NCBI RefSeq assembly: GCF_014050225.1
Contig: NZ_JACFXV010000065.1
Coordinates: forward strand, 1 to 64,000
Direction: 5' to 3'
Origin: Stappia albiluteola
GTDB taxonomy: Bacteria > Pseudomonadota > Alphaproteobacteria > Rhizobiales > Stappiaceae
Length of the DNA stretch: 64,000 bases
The first letter of the stretch is position 1. Each line of letters begins with the position of its first letter. The notes beneath the pieces were generated by a model. That model had not been told where the DNA came from and ran no database searches. It saw only the letters and a list, made by a program, of their open reading frames with translations. The translations under genes were made by a program, and so were the position numbers. Positions 1-8,562 of this stretch are shown here, piece by piece.

Positions 1-33
1 GTTACTGGATGCCCGGTCGAGCCGGGCATGACA
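1..33. repeat. Dispersed palindromic intergenic repeat, copy 1 (reaches window edge)
   Basis: The first 33 bases match the reverse complement of 2256-2288 at 31 of 33 positions by direct comparison. The unit contains an inverted repeat built on GCCCGGC/GCCGGGC and the GTCATGCC core that recurs at 2113 and 2393. Such short palindromic units are typical of extragenic repeats in rhizobial genomes; the family name is not assigned here. Confidence 0.7.
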
Positions 34-364
34 GGATATGCTGCGGCCTTCGGGTGGATCGCCGGATCTGGGCCCGGCGAAGACGAGCGGAGAGGCACTC
101 CCCCAACACATGCGCCCGAATGAATGTGACCACCAACCGGGAGTTGCGCTTTTCTCCGTATATTTCTCAGGATAGAATGCGCACAGGGTCGGCGAAAAAG
201 GCTGGCCCGGGGGCTTAGCAACCCCTACCACAACGGCTGGCATCAGCCGTATTGATGCCTCCTCGACCTCAGGGGTCCAAACCCTCATGGCCGGGGAGGC
301 GATGGCGCATGTCCAAGGGCTTGCCCTAAAGGCCATCGCGGCCGCCTTGTGGTCGGCTTGCTAA

Positions 365-425
365 CTCCCCGGTCGCCAGAGGTCTTCCTCTGGCGTTCAC
401 CGTTTCATTCGGGGAGGAAAGCCAT
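365..425 (+). promoter_or_regulatory. Candidate structured leader hiding a ribosome-binding site
   Basis: A perfect 9-bp stem with a TCTT loop occupies 374-395. Bases 365-370 (CTCCCC) can pair with 411-416 (GGGGAG), which is the core of the Shine-Dalgarno sequence for an ATG at 423. The upstream bases 239-259 form another perfect 7-bp stem, and 301-306 (GATGGC) can pair with 332-337 (GCCATC). The arrangement resembles a folded 5' leader, but the downstream frame is not recognised and no known riboswitch class is matched by eye. Confidence 0.3.
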
Positions 426-590
426 GGCCGTCACCGCCTTTGGCATCACCACCATTTCATTGGTCACCGCATGGCTCGACTACCGCCTGCGACGCTACCA
501 ACTCACCCTCGCCGACAAGCACCACGCACCGCCTGCTGAGGCGGCTGTCTCCTTTTCCCCTCACCCGGCGCATTCGCGCCGACCTCTCAC

Positions 591-651
591 CCAACCGGGG
601 TGTTCCCCGGTTGGTCGATTGAAAAACCGAAGTCGGAAACATCCGACTTCG
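591..651. repeat. Two adjacent perfect hairpins
   Basis: 591-600 and 605-614 form a perfect 10-bp stem (CCAACCGGGG) with a TGTT loop. 628-637 and 642-651 form a second perfect 10-bp stem (CGAAGTCGGA) with an AACA loop. They lie 13 bases apart with no gene on either side within 400 bases, which fits extragenic palindromic repeats better than a terminator because no T-run follows. Confidence 0.6.
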
Positions 652-751
652 AATGGGAGAGGTGAGGAGTGCGTGGGGACCGCCCTTACGGAAATAGTCG
701 GCCGCTCCGGTCTGGGAACTGCTGATTGAAGCCGGCCGTGCCTCCTGCGCC

Positions 752-773
752 CCCTCTCCCGATCGGGAGAGGG
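752..773. repeat. Perfect 22-bp palindrome, CCCTCTCCC-type repeat
   Basis: Bases 752-773 read the same on both strands and are followed by GGTTGGGGTGAGGGG. This text is a common intergenic repeat in proteobacterial genomes. No gene overlaps it. Confidence 0.6.
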
Positions 774-1176
774 TTGGGGTGAGGGGTTCCCTCTCCGCCA
801 ATTCACGAAACACGCCCTGACGGGCGAAGGAATCGTCATGTCCGGGTCTTGCCGGACACCCGCTCGCCCCATCGAACCACCCGCACCTCAACGGTGCACA
901 ACGAGCGGGTCGCCGGTCAATGGCCCGGCGATGACGACCCCGTCTTTTTTGCGGCGCACTGCTAATCCCTCGTATCCCTTCGATTCTTCATAGGTGGGCT
1001 CGACCCCCTGACCCTGTGGCCTGACCTCGGCCGGTAGGATCGCGGCGGGGCGGTGTGTGATGCCACGCCATCGCCGGTGAACACACCGTTCCCGTCCGTG
1101 CCACTGGAACGTCCTCCCGCCTTGCCCTACCTTTGCGCCAAGCTGCCCGCAGGGTGCCAAGAAGGAACCAAGGCCC

Positions 1177-2079
1177 ATGTCCATCCGTCCCGTCCGCCAG
1201 ATCTCGTCCGCTCAGGCCACCATGGAAGGCGCCGGCGTGCACCTGCATCGCGCCTTCGGCTTCCAGGATCCGACGATGGCCGATCCCTTCCTGCTGTTCG
1301 ACGATTTCCGCAACGAGCGGCCGGCCGACTATATGGCGGGCTTCCCATGGCATCCCCATCGCGGCATCGAGACGATCACCTATGTGCTGGCGGGAACCGT
1401 CGATCACGGCGACAGCCTCGGCAATGCCGGAACGCTCGGCGCGGGCGACGTGCAGTGGATGACGGCCGGGCGCGGCATCCTGCATCAGGAAATGCCGAAG
1501 GGGGACCAGCAGGGCCGCATGCACGGTTTCCAGCTCTGGGCGAACCTGCCCTCCTCGCTGAAGATGACCGAGCCGCGCTACCAGGACGTCAAGGGCGCGG
1601 ATATTCCGGTCATCGTCGACGATGACGGCACCATCGTGCGCGTCGTCTGCGGCGAGTTCTGGGGCAAGCGCGGGCCGGTCGACGGCATCGCCGCCGAGCC
1701 GCAATATCTCGACATCTTCGTGCCGGCCGGCAGGCGCAAGGCGTTTCCTGTAGACACGCGGCGGCAAGCCTTCGCCTATATTTTCGAGGGCTCCGGCAGC
1801 TTCCGCGATGCCTCCAATCCCTTCGGCGTGCTGACGGAAAAGGAATTCGCCGGCGAGGAACTGACGATCCGCGACGAGTCCGGCAACCGGACGCTCGTCC
1901 TCTTCGACGCCGGCGACGAGGTGGTCGTGCAGGCGGGCGAACAGGGCATCCGCTTCCTGCTCGTTTCCGGCGCGCCGATCCGCGAGCCGGTCGCCTGGCA
2001 CGGGCCCATCGTCATGAACACCCGCGAAGAGCTGATCCAGGCGGTGACGGAACTGCGCAACGGCACGTTCATAAGGTAG
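1177..2079 (+). CDS. Pirin family protein (quercetin 2,3-dioxygenase-like)
   Basis: A 300-residue bicupin of the usual pirin length. The N-terminal cupin has the metal ligands His59 and His61 (in WHPHRGIET), His103 and Glu105 (in GILHQEMP), which correspond in spacing to the iron ligands of human pirin. Pirins bind a non-haem metal; bacterial members can oxidise quercetin or act as redox-sensitive cofactors, and the natural substrate here is unknown. No signal peptide is present, so it should be cytoplasmic. A GAAGGAA ribosome-binding site sits 9 bases before the ATG. The gene stands alone between two repeat-rich intergenic regions. The family call is firm; the reaction is inferred. Confidence 0.93.
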   Translation: MSIRPVRQISSAQATMEGAGVHLHRAFGFQDPTMADPFLLFDDFRNERPADYMAGFPWHPHRGIETITYVLAGTVDHGDSLGNAGTLGAGDVQWMTAGRGILHQEMPKGDQQGRMHGFQLWANLPSSLKMTEPRYQDVKGADIPVIVDDDGTIVRVVCGEFWGKRGPVDGIAAEPQYLDIFVPAGRRKAFPVDTRRQAFAYIFEGSGSFRDASNPFGVLTEKEFAGEELTIRDESGNRTLVLFDAGDEVVVQAGEQGIRFLLVSGAPIREPVAWHGPIVMNTREELIQAVTELRNGTFIR

Positions 2080-2462
2080 GCGCCAGCCCTTCCGGTTTGC
2101 CTCACGTTCCCGTCATGCCGGACAAGCGAGGCGCAGCCGAGCGCCGATCCGGCGATCCACGGAAGGCTGCGGCTAGCCGAAGCGCTGCGTGGATACGCGG
2201 GTCAGGCCCGCGTATGACGACCCGGGAGGTTACGGCAAAAAGCGTCCGCAAACTCTGTCATGCCCGGCTCGGTCGGGCATCCAGTAACCGCCGTGGCCGG
2301 ATATCCAGCCGCCAACCCATGTGTCTACTGGTTCCCCGCCTGCGCGGGGATGACACCCGAGTATAGGGCAAGCACCCTGCCACAAACTCCCGTCATGCCG
2401 GACCGCGTGCGCGGCAACGCGCATCGCTCGCCCGGGATGACGGCCAGGCGTGAGATCGCCCC
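2080..2462. repeat. Intergenic stretch filled with GTCATGCC-type repeats
   Basis: The 383 bases between the convergent pirin and leuA genes hold no gene. Three repeat units are visible: one starting at about 2113 (CGTCATGCCGG, running into CGGCGATCC), one at 2256-2288 that is the inverted partner of bases 1-33, and one at about 2393-2443 that begins CGTCATGCCGG and ends GGGATGACGG. A further text near 2330-2352 (CCGCCTGCGCGGGGATGAC) is of the same style. No obvious T-rich terminator follows either gene. Confidence 0.6.
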
Positions 2463-4019
2463 TCAAATCGCCCTGAGTTCCTGATGGTCCGGGCGGTTCT
2501 GGCGGGCCAGCAGCTTGTTCAGCGCCGAGACATAGGCGCGGGCGGAAGCGACCAGCGTGTCGGTATCCGCGCCCTTGCCGGTGGTGATGCGGCCATTGGC
2601 TTCCAGCCGCACCGAAACCTCGGCCTGCGCGTCCGTGCCTTCGGTGACCGCGTGCACCTGATAGAGCGACAGCGTCGCCTGATGCGGCACGATCGCCTTG
2701 ATCGCGTTGAATGTCGCGTCCACCGGGCCGTCGCCGGTTGCCTCGCGGGTCTCGTGGCGACCGTCGATATCCATGGTCAGGATCGCCTTCTGCGGCCCGC
2801 CGGTGCCGGCGATGACGGTCAGCGCGATCACCTTGATATGCTCGCCCTGGGTCGCGATCTCGGTCTCGACCAGCGCCTCGATATCCTCGTCATAGACGTG
2901 CTTCTTGCGGTCGGCCAGATCCTTGAAGCGGCGGAAGGCGTCCTCGAAGGCATTGTCGCCGATCTCGTAGCCCAGCTCCTTCAGCTTGTCGCGGAAGGCG
3001 TGGCGGCCGGAATGCTTGCCCATGACCAGCGAGGTCGACTTCACGCCCACATCTTCCGGCTTCATGATCTCGTAGGTCTCGGCATTCTTCAGCATGCCGT
3101 CCTGGTGGATGCCGCTTTCATGCGCGAAGGCATTCTTGCCGACGATCGCCTTGTTGTACTGGACCGGGAAGCCGGAGACGGCGGAGACCAGCTTGGAGGC
3201 GCGCGTCAGGAACTTCGGATCGATGCTGGTCGCGTAGGGCAAGGCGTCGCCGCGCGTGCGGATCGCCATCACGATCTCCTCCAGCGCCGCGTTGCCGGCC
3301 CGTTCGCCGAGACCGTTGACGGTGCATTCGATCTGCCGCGCGCCGCCGGCGACACCGGCCAGCGAATTGGCGACCGCCAGGCCCAGGTCGTCATGGCAAT
3401 GCACGGAGAAGATCGCCTTGTCGGCATCCGGCACGCGGTTGCGGATCTCGACGAACATCGCCTTGTATTCGTCCGGCGTGGCGTAGCCGACCGTATCCGG
3501 CAGGTTGATCGTCGTGGCGCCCGCCCTGATCGCCGCTTCCACGCACTTGCACAGATAGTCGATCGGCGTGCGGGTGGCGTCCATGGCCGACCACTCGACG
3601 TCGTCGATCAGGTTGCGCGAGCGCGCCACCGTATCGGTGATGATGGCGAGCACCTGCTCTTCCGTCTTGTTCATCTGGTACTGCAGATGGATCGGCGAGG
3701 TGGAGACGAAGGTGTGGATGCGGCCGCGCTCGGCCAGGCGCACCGCCTCGCCGCAGCGGTCGATATCGGCGTGGATCGCGCGGGCCAAACCGGCCACGAC
3801 GGAGTTGCGGGTGCGCTTGGCGATCTCGCTGACCGCCTCGAAATCGCCGTTGGAGGCGATCGGAAAGCCGGCCTCGATGATATCGACGCCCATTTCGTCG
3901 AGGATCTCGGCGACCTGCAGCTTCTCCTCCAGTGTCATGGAGGCGCCCGGCGACTGCTCGCCGTCGCGCAGGGTGGTGTCGAAGATGCGTACGTGGTCCT
4001 TGGTGCTGTCAACGCTCAT
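2463..4019 (-). CDS. leuA: 2-isopropylmalate synthase
   Basis: Condenses acetyl-CoA with 2-oxoisovalerate in the first committed step of leucine biosynthesis. The 518-residue product has the DRE-TIM barrel signature [13 protein letters not shown] near the N-terminus, the metal-binding HCHDDLGLA segment, the [11 protein letters not shown] stretch typical of LeuA, and a C-terminal LeuA dimer domain that carries leucine feedback inhibition. I chose MSVDSTK as the start because it lies 13 residues before the conserved barrel; an in-frame ATG 15 codons upstream is less likely. A 38-codon leucine-rich leader lies upstream, so transcription is probably attenuated by leucyl-tRNA supply. No other leu gene is adjacent. 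Confidence 0.97.
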   Translation of the reverse strand: MSVDSTKDHVRIFDTTLRDGEQSPGASMTLEEKLQVAEILDEMGVDIIEAGFPIASNGDFEAVSEIAKRTRNSVVAGLARAIHADIDRCGEAVRLAERGRIHTFVSTSPIHLQYQMNKTEEQVLAIITDTVARSRNLIDDVEWSAMDATRTPIDYLCKCVEAAIRAGATTINLPDTVGYATPDEYKAMFVEIRNRVPDADKAIFSVHCHDDLGLAVANSLAGVAGGARQIECTVNGLGERAGNAALEEIVMAIRTRGDALPYATSIDPKFLTRASKLVSAVSGFPVQYNKAIVGKNAFAHESGIHQDGMLKNAETYEIMKPEDVGVKSTSLVMGKHSGRHAFRDKLKELGYEIGDNAFEDAFRRFKDLADRKKHVYDEDIEALVETEIATQGEHIKVIALTVIAGTGGPQKAILTMDIDGRHETREATGDGPVDATFNAIKAIVPHQATLSLYQVHAVTEGTDAQAEVSVRLEANGRITTGKGADTDTLVASARAYVSALNKLLARQNRPDHQELRAI

Positions 4020-4084
4020 GGATCGGTGTCCCTGGCTCTGGCGCCCTCGCCGCTTGCCGGCCATTCAGGCGGAGGGGACGGGCG

Positions 4085-4167
4085 CGAAAAATCGTGTCGG
4101 ATGATTTCGGCTTCTCTCCCCTAAGTGCCCGCCTTCTCGAAACGAAGGCTGCCGACGCTCAGGGGCA
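4085..4167 (-). promoter_or_regulatory. Leucine attenuator of leuA
   Basis: Downstream of the leader stop codon, bases 4158-4165 can pair with 4118-4125 (8 bp including one wobble) and enclose a perfect 6-bp stem (4131-4136 with 4144-4149). A competing pairing joins 4126-4130 (TGCCC) with 4163-4167 (GGGCA). One arm overlaps the last leader codons, so a ribosome stalled on the Leu codons would change which helix forms. A short T-run (4087-4091 read on the minus strand) follows. The mechanism is inferred from this layout. Confidence 0.6.
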
Positions 4168-4275
4168 TCTAAGGAGAAGAAGGTCGCCGATAAGAAGAAG
4201 GCCGCGCGAAAGCCGCGCATCGATCGCGAAGGATGCGTCAATCGCAACAGCGGCAGAGCGGCCATCGGCGATCAT
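4159..4275 (-). CDS. leuA leader peptide
   Basis: A 38-codon frame on the leuA strand, 139 bases upstream of leuA. It starts MIADGRSAA and ends GLLLIGDLLLLRCP, with seven leucine codons among ten codons just before the stop (all CTT or CTC). Clustered codons for the end product directly before alternative hairpins are the hallmark of ribosome-mediated attenuation. The start is less certain: an in-frame ATG lies 24 codons further upstream, and the ribosome-binding site (GAGATCG) is weak. The peptide itself is not expected to have a function. Confidence 0.75.
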   Translation of the reverse strand: MIADGRSAAVAIDASFAIDARLSRGLLLIGDLLLLRCP

Positions 4276-4537
4276 CGTGCGATCTCGTTCCCTTCTCCGG
4301 CCTCGTCCGCCCGTCTTGAAATGGGGCACCGAGCCGTATCCATGCACTTGAACGGAGGCCGAAAGGCGCTGCCCGTTCCGGTTTCAACACTTCTGGTAAC
4401 CGATCCCCGGCCGTTTCGCAAGACCGCTGCCGGCGCATGGCGCACCGCGGAATTCAAAAGCGAAGCAAACCGACATGTCAGACATACGAAGGCTTGCGGA
4501 CGACTCGCGGGCATGCTGAACTCCGCGCAAATCACCA

Positions 4538-5857
4538 ATGCCTGCCCTCCCGAATCCTTTTCCTTACGCAGTTGACGAGATGCAGTTCTACAATCTTCTC
4601 CTTCTTATCGGCCAGGCGATCCTCTATTTCACCGTCATGGTCTGCCTGTTGCAGTCACGTCACCGGATCGGGCTCGGCGTCTTCCTCTGTGCGCTCGGCG
4701 TGATGCACTTCCTGGAGACCTACCTCGCCAGCGTCTTCTACATCGCACTGCCCTTCGGCGTGATTTCGCCAGGCTCCACCGTGCTTTTCTCCGGCAAGCT
4801 GATGATGATCCTGCTCCTCTACATCAAGGAGGATGCGGCCATCGTCCGCCAGCCGATCTACGGCCTGCTGGTCGGCAATTTCCTGCTTGTCGGCCTGGTG
4901 ATGATCCTGCGCAATCACCAGACGCTGCCGCTGATCGACGGCAAGGTGCCGGATATCGCCTTCATCGACGAGATCGGCTGGCTGATGATCTGGGGCACGA
5001 CGCTGCTGTTCGTCGATTCGATCGGCATCATCCTGCTTTACGAACGCATCGGCTCGTGGTTTCGCGCCTTCCCGGCCTTGCGCATCCTCATTTGCGCCAT
5101 GGCGGTGCTGACCTTCGACCAGCTCGGCTTCTACGTGGCGCTGCGGGTGATTTCCGGCGCGCCGATCGAAGTGCTCTATGGCGGCTGGATGGCCAAGATG
5201 GGCGCGGCAGCCGTCTATACCGTGCTCTTCGTGATTTTCCTGCGGCTGACGCGGCACCACGAGGCGCGCAGCGTCGTCAGCCTCGGCGTCGGCGACATCT
5301 TCCATGTGCTGACCTATCGCGAACGCTACGAGCAGTTGCTTGAGGCGGCGGGCCGCGACCACCTGACCGGGGCCTATGGCCGCAGCCGCTACGACGCCGA
5401 GGGCCCGCGCATCATCGAGGCCGCCGTCCGCCGGGGCCAGCCTCTCAGCATGCTGGTGATCGACATCGACAATTTCAAGCTGATCAACGACAGCCTCGGC
5501 CATACCGCCGGCGACCGTATCCTGAAGAAAGTGTCCGACGTGCTGATGGCCAATCTGCGCAGCGATGACCACCTGTTCCGCTACGGCGGCGAGGAATTCG
5601 TCGTGATCTGCGAGAGGCTGCCCAAGGAAGCGGCCCACTCCATGGCCGACCGGCTGCGGCGCACGATCAGCGACGCGATCCTGAAGGACGAAGGCAGCGA
5701 GGTCACGGTGAGCGTCGGCATCTCCGCCGCCCCCGCCGACGGCCGCAGCCTGCTGCAGCTCTTCGAGCATGCCGACCGCCGCCTCTACAGCGCCAAGCAG
5801 AGCGGCCGCGACCGCGTCTGCGCCGATGATGCCGCCTACGCGTCCGCCCCGGCGTGA
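4538..5857 (+). CDS. Membrane-anchored GGDEF diguanylate cyclase
   Basis: Up to 439 residues. The first half contains about six or seven hydrophobic helices with short loops (starting at MQFYNLLLLIGQA), and the second half is a GGDEF domain with the active-site motif GGEEF near residue 350 and the conserved DIDNFKLINDSLGH segment. It should make cyclic di-GMP from two GTP at the inner face of the membrane. The integral N-terminal domain presumably senses something in the membrane; its look recalls the VUT/7TM transporter-like domains, but that is only an impression. The start is uncertain: ATG at 4538 or, 14 codons later, ATG at 4580; neither has a strong ribosome-binding site. No inhibitory RxxD site was looked for beyond eye inspection. 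Confidence 0.88.
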   Translation: MPALPNPFPYAVDEMQFYNLLLLIGQAILYFTVMVCLLQSRHRIGLGVFLCALGVMHFLETYLASVFYIALPFGVISPGSTVLFSGKLMMILLLYIKEDAAIVRQPIYGLLVGNFLLVGLVMILRNHQTLPLIDGKVPDIAFIDEIGWLMIWGTTLLFVDSIGIILLYERIGSWFRAFPALRILICAMAVLTFDQLGFYVALRVISGAPIEVLYGGWMAKMGAAAVYTVLFVIFLRLTRHHEARSVVSLGVGDIFHVLTYRERYEQLLEAAGRDHLTGAYGRSRYDAEGPRIIEAAVRRGQPLSMLVIDIDNFKLINDSLGHTAGDRILKKVSDVLMANLRSDDHLFRYGGEEFVVICERLPKEAAHSMADRLRRTISDAILKDEGSEVTVSVGISAAPADGRSLLQLFEHADRRLYSAKQSGRDRVCADDAAYASAPA

Positions 5858-5886
5858 CGCCTGAAAATTGCAACACGATTGAATTG

Positions 5887-5901
5887 GACCATCTAATGGT
5901 C
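5887..5901. promoter_or_regulatory. Inverted repeat, likely operator of the toxin-antitoxin pair
   Basis: GACCAT-CTA-ATGGTC is a perfect 6-bp inverted repeat with a 3-base spacer, ending 41 bases before the antitoxin start codon. Phd/YefM antitoxins usually repress their own operon by binding such palindromes. The role is inferred from position. Confidence 0.5.
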
Positions 5902-5942
5902 TATTTTTCTGTTTTGGGAACGACTCCGGAACAGGGCGAGCA

Positions 5943-6200
5943 ATGCGCGTCTCCGTGACAGAGGCCAAAGGCCAACTGACCGAATTGGTGCGGCGCGCCG
6001 AAGCCGGGGATGAGGTCATCCTTACGCGGCATGGGCATGCAGCCGTGCGCCTTGTTCCGATGAAGGAGACGCCGGACCGCAAGTCACGCCGGGCCCTGCT
6101 TGAAGCGGTGAAGGCTGCGGGCGCTGCAAAGGCGGCGGCGGGGCCAAAGGCGGCCCGCAGCCAGGATTTCCTCTACGGCGACGACGGCATGCCCGAATGA
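5943..6200 (+). CDS. Phd/YefM-family antitoxin
   Basis: An 85-residue protein whose first 50 residues match the Phd/YefM DNA-binding fold (MRVSVTEAKGQLTELVRRAEAGDEVILTRHG begins and spans the typical helix-strand pattern). The C-terminal part is rich in Ala, Lys and Gly and would be the flexible toxin-neutralising tail. Its stop overlaps the toxin start by four bases (ATGA), so the two are translationally coupled. A palindrome upstream (5887-5901) is the likely operator for autoregulation. The pair is inserted between the diguanylate cyclase and ubiA. Confidence 0.85.
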   Translation: MRVSVTEAKGQLTELVRRAEAGDEVILTRHGHAAVRLVPMKETPDRKSRRALLEAVKAAGAAKAAAGPKAARSQDFLYGDDGMPE

Positions 6201-6592
6201 TTGCCGTCGACACGTCCGCGCTCATGGCGATCGTGCTCGGGGAAGCGGAAGCCGATGCCTGCATCGCCGCATTGGAAGCCGAGGACGAACTGCTGATTTC
6301 CGCCGGCACCGTCGCCGAAGCCCTGATCGTCGCCGCGCGGCGCAATGTCGGCGAGGAAATGCAGCGCCTGATCGATGGACTGGGCTTCGAAGTGGTGAGC
6401 GTGACGCCGGCCTCGGCCCGGCGCATCGCGCAGGCTTACGCCCGTTGGGGCAAGGGTGCCCATCCCGCCGCGCTGAATTTCGGCGACTGCTTTGCCTACG
6501 AAATTGCAAGCGAGCGCGCCTGCCCTCTCCTTTTCGTCGGCGGGGATTTCAGGGCCACGGATGTCAAAAGCGCTCTTTCGCCCGGCGCCTGA
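6197..6592 (+). CDS. PIN-domain toxin (VapC-type ribonuclease)
   Basis: A 131-residue PIN domain with all four acidic residues expected for a metal-dependent RNase: Asp5 (VDTSAL), Glu41 (VAEAL), Asp97 (FGDCFAY) and Asp118 (GGDF). VapC toxins cleave tRNA or rRNA when freed from their antitoxin. It is coupled to the upstream Phd-type antitoxin by an ATGA overlap, the usual order for such operons. The family assignment is firm; the RNA target cannot be read from sequence. Confidence 0.9.
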   Translation: MIAVDTSALMAIVLGEAEADACIAALEAEDELLISAGTVAEALIVAARRNVGEEMQRLIDGLGFEVVSVTPASARRIAQAYARWGKGAHPAALNFGDCFAYEIASERACPLLFVGGDFRATDVKSALSPGA

Positions 6593-6610
6593 AAGGCTTA
6601 TCACCGGAGC

Positions 6611-7561
6611 ATGACCAGACAGTACGACACGTTCGGCGGGCGCGTTGCCGATGCGGTGAAGGGCCACTGGGTCGACACCCATGCGCCCGAATGGCTGCGC
6701 CCCTATGCAAGGCTCGCCCGCTGGGAACGGCCGATCGGCTGGTGGCTGCTTTTGTGGCCCTGCTGGTGGTCGGCGGCCCTTGCGGCGATCGCTTCCGGCA
6801 GCGCCATCCCCAATCCGTGGCATCTCGCGCTCTTCATGATCGGCGCCATTGCCATGCGCGGCGCGGGGTGCACCTACAACGATCTGGTCGACCAGGATAT
6901 CGATGCGAAGGTCGCCCGCACCCGCTCGCGGCCGATCCCGTCCGGCCAGGTCACGCCCTTCATGGCCAAGGTGTTCCTCGTGGCGCAGGCGCTGGTCGGC
7001 CTCGCCGTGCTCCTGAGCTTCAACCGCTTCTCGATCATCCTGGGCTTCGCCTCGCTGCTGCCGGTCGCGATCTATCCCTTCATGAAGCGGGTGACGAACT
7101 GGCCGCAACTCTTTCTGGGTTTTGCCTTTTCCTGGGGCGCGCTGATGGGCTGGGCCGCCACGTTCGGCAGTCTCGGCCTTGCGCCCGTGCTGCTTTATGT
7201 GGGCGGCATCCTGTGGACGATCGGTTACGACACGATCTACGCGCATCAGGACAAGGAAGACGACGCGCTGGTCGGCGTCAGGTCCACCGCGCGCCTGTTC
7301 GGCGAGCGGACCAAACCCGCCCTCGTGCTGCTCTATGGCGGCGCGACCCTCCTCTTCACGCTCGCCGCTGCAGCCGCCGATGCGGGCCCGCTCGCCTTCG
7401 CGGGACTGGCTCTCGGCGCCTTGCATCTTGCCTACCAGGTCGTCCGGCTCGACATCGACGACGCGGACCAGTGCCTCGCCCTCTTCCGCTCCAACACCCG
7501 CTACGGCTGGATCGTCTTTGCGGGCTTCGTTCTGGACGCGATGGTCGCAAGGCTGCTTTAG
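6611..7561 (+). CDS. ubiA: 4-hydroxybenzoate polyprenyltransferase
   Basis: A 316-residue multi-helix membrane protein of the UbiA prenyltransferase family. The first Asp-rich motif (NDLVDQDID, starting at residue 90) binds the magnesium-diphosphate of the prenyl donor, and TARLFGERTK with the preceding YDTIYAHQDKEDD gives the second Asp-rich site. It attaches the polyprenyl chain to 4-hydroxybenzoate in ubiquinone synthesis at the inner membrane. It starts 18 bases after the toxin gene, so it may be partly co-transcribed with it. The length and the presence of both motifs fit UbiA better than the haem O (CtaB) branch. Confidence 0.95.
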   Translation: MTRQYDTFGGRVADAVKGHWVDTHAPEWLRPYARLARWERPIGWWLLLWPCWWSAALAAIASGSAIPNPWHLALFMIGAIAMRGAGCTYNDLVDQDIDAKVARTRSRPIPSGQVTPFMAKVFLVAQALVGLAVLLSFNRFSIILGFASLLPVAIYPFMKRVTNWPQLFLGFAFSWGALMGWAATFGSLGLAPVLLYVGGILWTIGYDTIYAHQDKEDDALVGVRSTARLFGERTKPALVLLYGGATLLFTLAAAAADAGPLAFAGLALGALHLAYQVVRLDIDDADQCLALFRSNTRYGWIVFAGFVLDAMVARLL

Positions 7562-7638
7562 GGTCCAAATTCCTTGCGCCCCGCCGACGCCGGTGTCACG
7601 CTTGGCTCCTCGCAAGTCAGCGATGAAGGCCAGCCCAG

Positions 7639-8511
7639 ATGACCCAGCCACGGATTGGACTTGCCCTTGGCGGCGGCGGTGCGCGCGGCCTTGCCCATAT
7701 CCCGGTGCTCGAGGCCTTCGACGACCTGGGCATCAGGCCGCACGCCATGGCGGGCACCTCCATCGGCGCGCTGCTGGGGGCGGCCTATGCGGGCGGAATG
7801 GCGGGCGAAGCGATGCGCAGCTTCGCGGAGGACACTTTCCGCGACCGCAATGCGGTGCTCGCCAAGCTGTGGAAGCTTCGGCCCAAGCGCTTCGCCGATC
7901 TATTCGGCGGCGGCGGGCTGATGCAGTTCGAGGCCCTCAAGGTGCTTGAGGTCTTCATCGGCGACGCCATCCCGGCGACCTTCGCCGACCTCAGGCTCCC
8001 GCTTGCCGTCATCGCCACCGATTTCTACGGCTGCAAGGAACTGGACCTGCGGACGGGCAACCTGCATGCGGCCGTCGCCGCGTCCATCGCCATACCCGCC
8101 CTTTTCCGCCCGGTCACCATCGACGGGCGCATCGTCATCGACGGGGGGGTGGTCAATCCCCTTCCCTTCGACGCCCTGCCGAAAACCTGCGACATTATCG
8201 TCGCCGTCGACGTGGTCGGCTCGCCGAGCCCGCGCCGCAAGCGCCAGAACCCGAGCGCCACGGATGCGCTTTTCGGCGCCACGCAGATCCTGATGCAGAC
8301 CATCACCTCGCAAAAGCTCAGAAGCCGCAGGCCGGACATCCTGGTAAAGCCGGATATCGATTCCTTCCGCGTCCTCGACTTCCTCAAGGCCGACAAGGTG
8401 CTGGAAGCCGCCGAGCCGATCCGCGAAACGGTGAAGCGCCAGGTCGCCGACGCGATCGAGGCACACGACAAGGCCGCCGCCAAAGGCGAACGCCACCGCC
8501 TGCAGGCTTGA
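7639..8511 (+). CDS. Patatin-like phospholipase (RssA/NTE family)
   Basis: A 290-residue patatin domain. It has the oxyanion-hole glycines (LGGGGARGLAH), the nucleophile elbow GTSIG at residues 40-44 and the catalytic aspartate in DGG near residue 168, so the Ser-Asp dyad is intact. The family hydrolyses acyl esters, mostly of phospholipids; the substrate here is unknown. There is no signal peptide or membrane helix. It begins 78 bases after ubiA on the same strand and is followed 52 bases later by a secreted hydrolase-like protein. Confidence 0.93.
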   Translation: MTQPRIGLALGGGGARGLAHIPVLEAFDDLGIRPHAMAGTSIGALLGAAYAGGMAGEAMRSFAEDTFRDRNAVLAKLWKLRPKRFADLFGGGGLMQFEALKVLEVFIGDAIPATFADLRLPLAVIATDFYGCKELDLRTGNLHAAVAASIAIPALFRPVTIDGRIVIDGGVVNPLPFDALPKTCDIIVAVDVVGSPSPRRKRQNPSATDALFGATQILMQTITSQKLRSRRPDILVKPDIDSFRVLDFLKADKVLEAAEPIRETVKRQVADAIEAHDKAAAKGERHRLQA

Positions 8512-8562
8512 AGGCGGGCAGCGCGCTCCTATCCTTCGGAGAGGATCTCGGGAGAACCGCTC

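Larger units (their letters stand above)
34..1176. other. Long non-coding stretch with hairpins and repeats
   Basis: No convincing protein-coding gene is seen between the window edge and the pirin gene. The stretch contains a chain of predicted stems between about 239 and 416, a small reading frame starting at 423 behind a good ribosome-binding site, two adjacent perfect hairpins (591-614 and 628-651), a palindrome at 752-773 and low-complexity repeat text of the CCCTCTCCC type. The frame from 423 runs 102 codons, starting MAVTAFGITTISL, but from about codon 40 it passes through the hairpin repeats, so at most its first part could be meaningful. The last 180 bases carry the pirin ribosome-binding site (GAAGGAA) and presumably its promoter, which I cannot place. 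Confidence 0.6.

Noticed and set aside
423-729. 102-codon frame behind a good ribosome-binding site
   Set aside because: From about codon 40 it runs through palindromic repeats, and the product matches no family I know; kept only as a candidate leader target, not as a gene.
2484-4124. 546-codon open frame antisense to leuA
   Set aside because: Product is Arg/Asp/Leu-rich low-complexity text with no domain, as expected opposite a GC-rich gene; leuA is clearly the coding strand.
4655-6082. 475-codon open frame antisense to the diguanylate cyclase
   Set aside because: No ribosome-binding site, no domain, and typical shadow composition; GGDEF motifs prove the plus strand.
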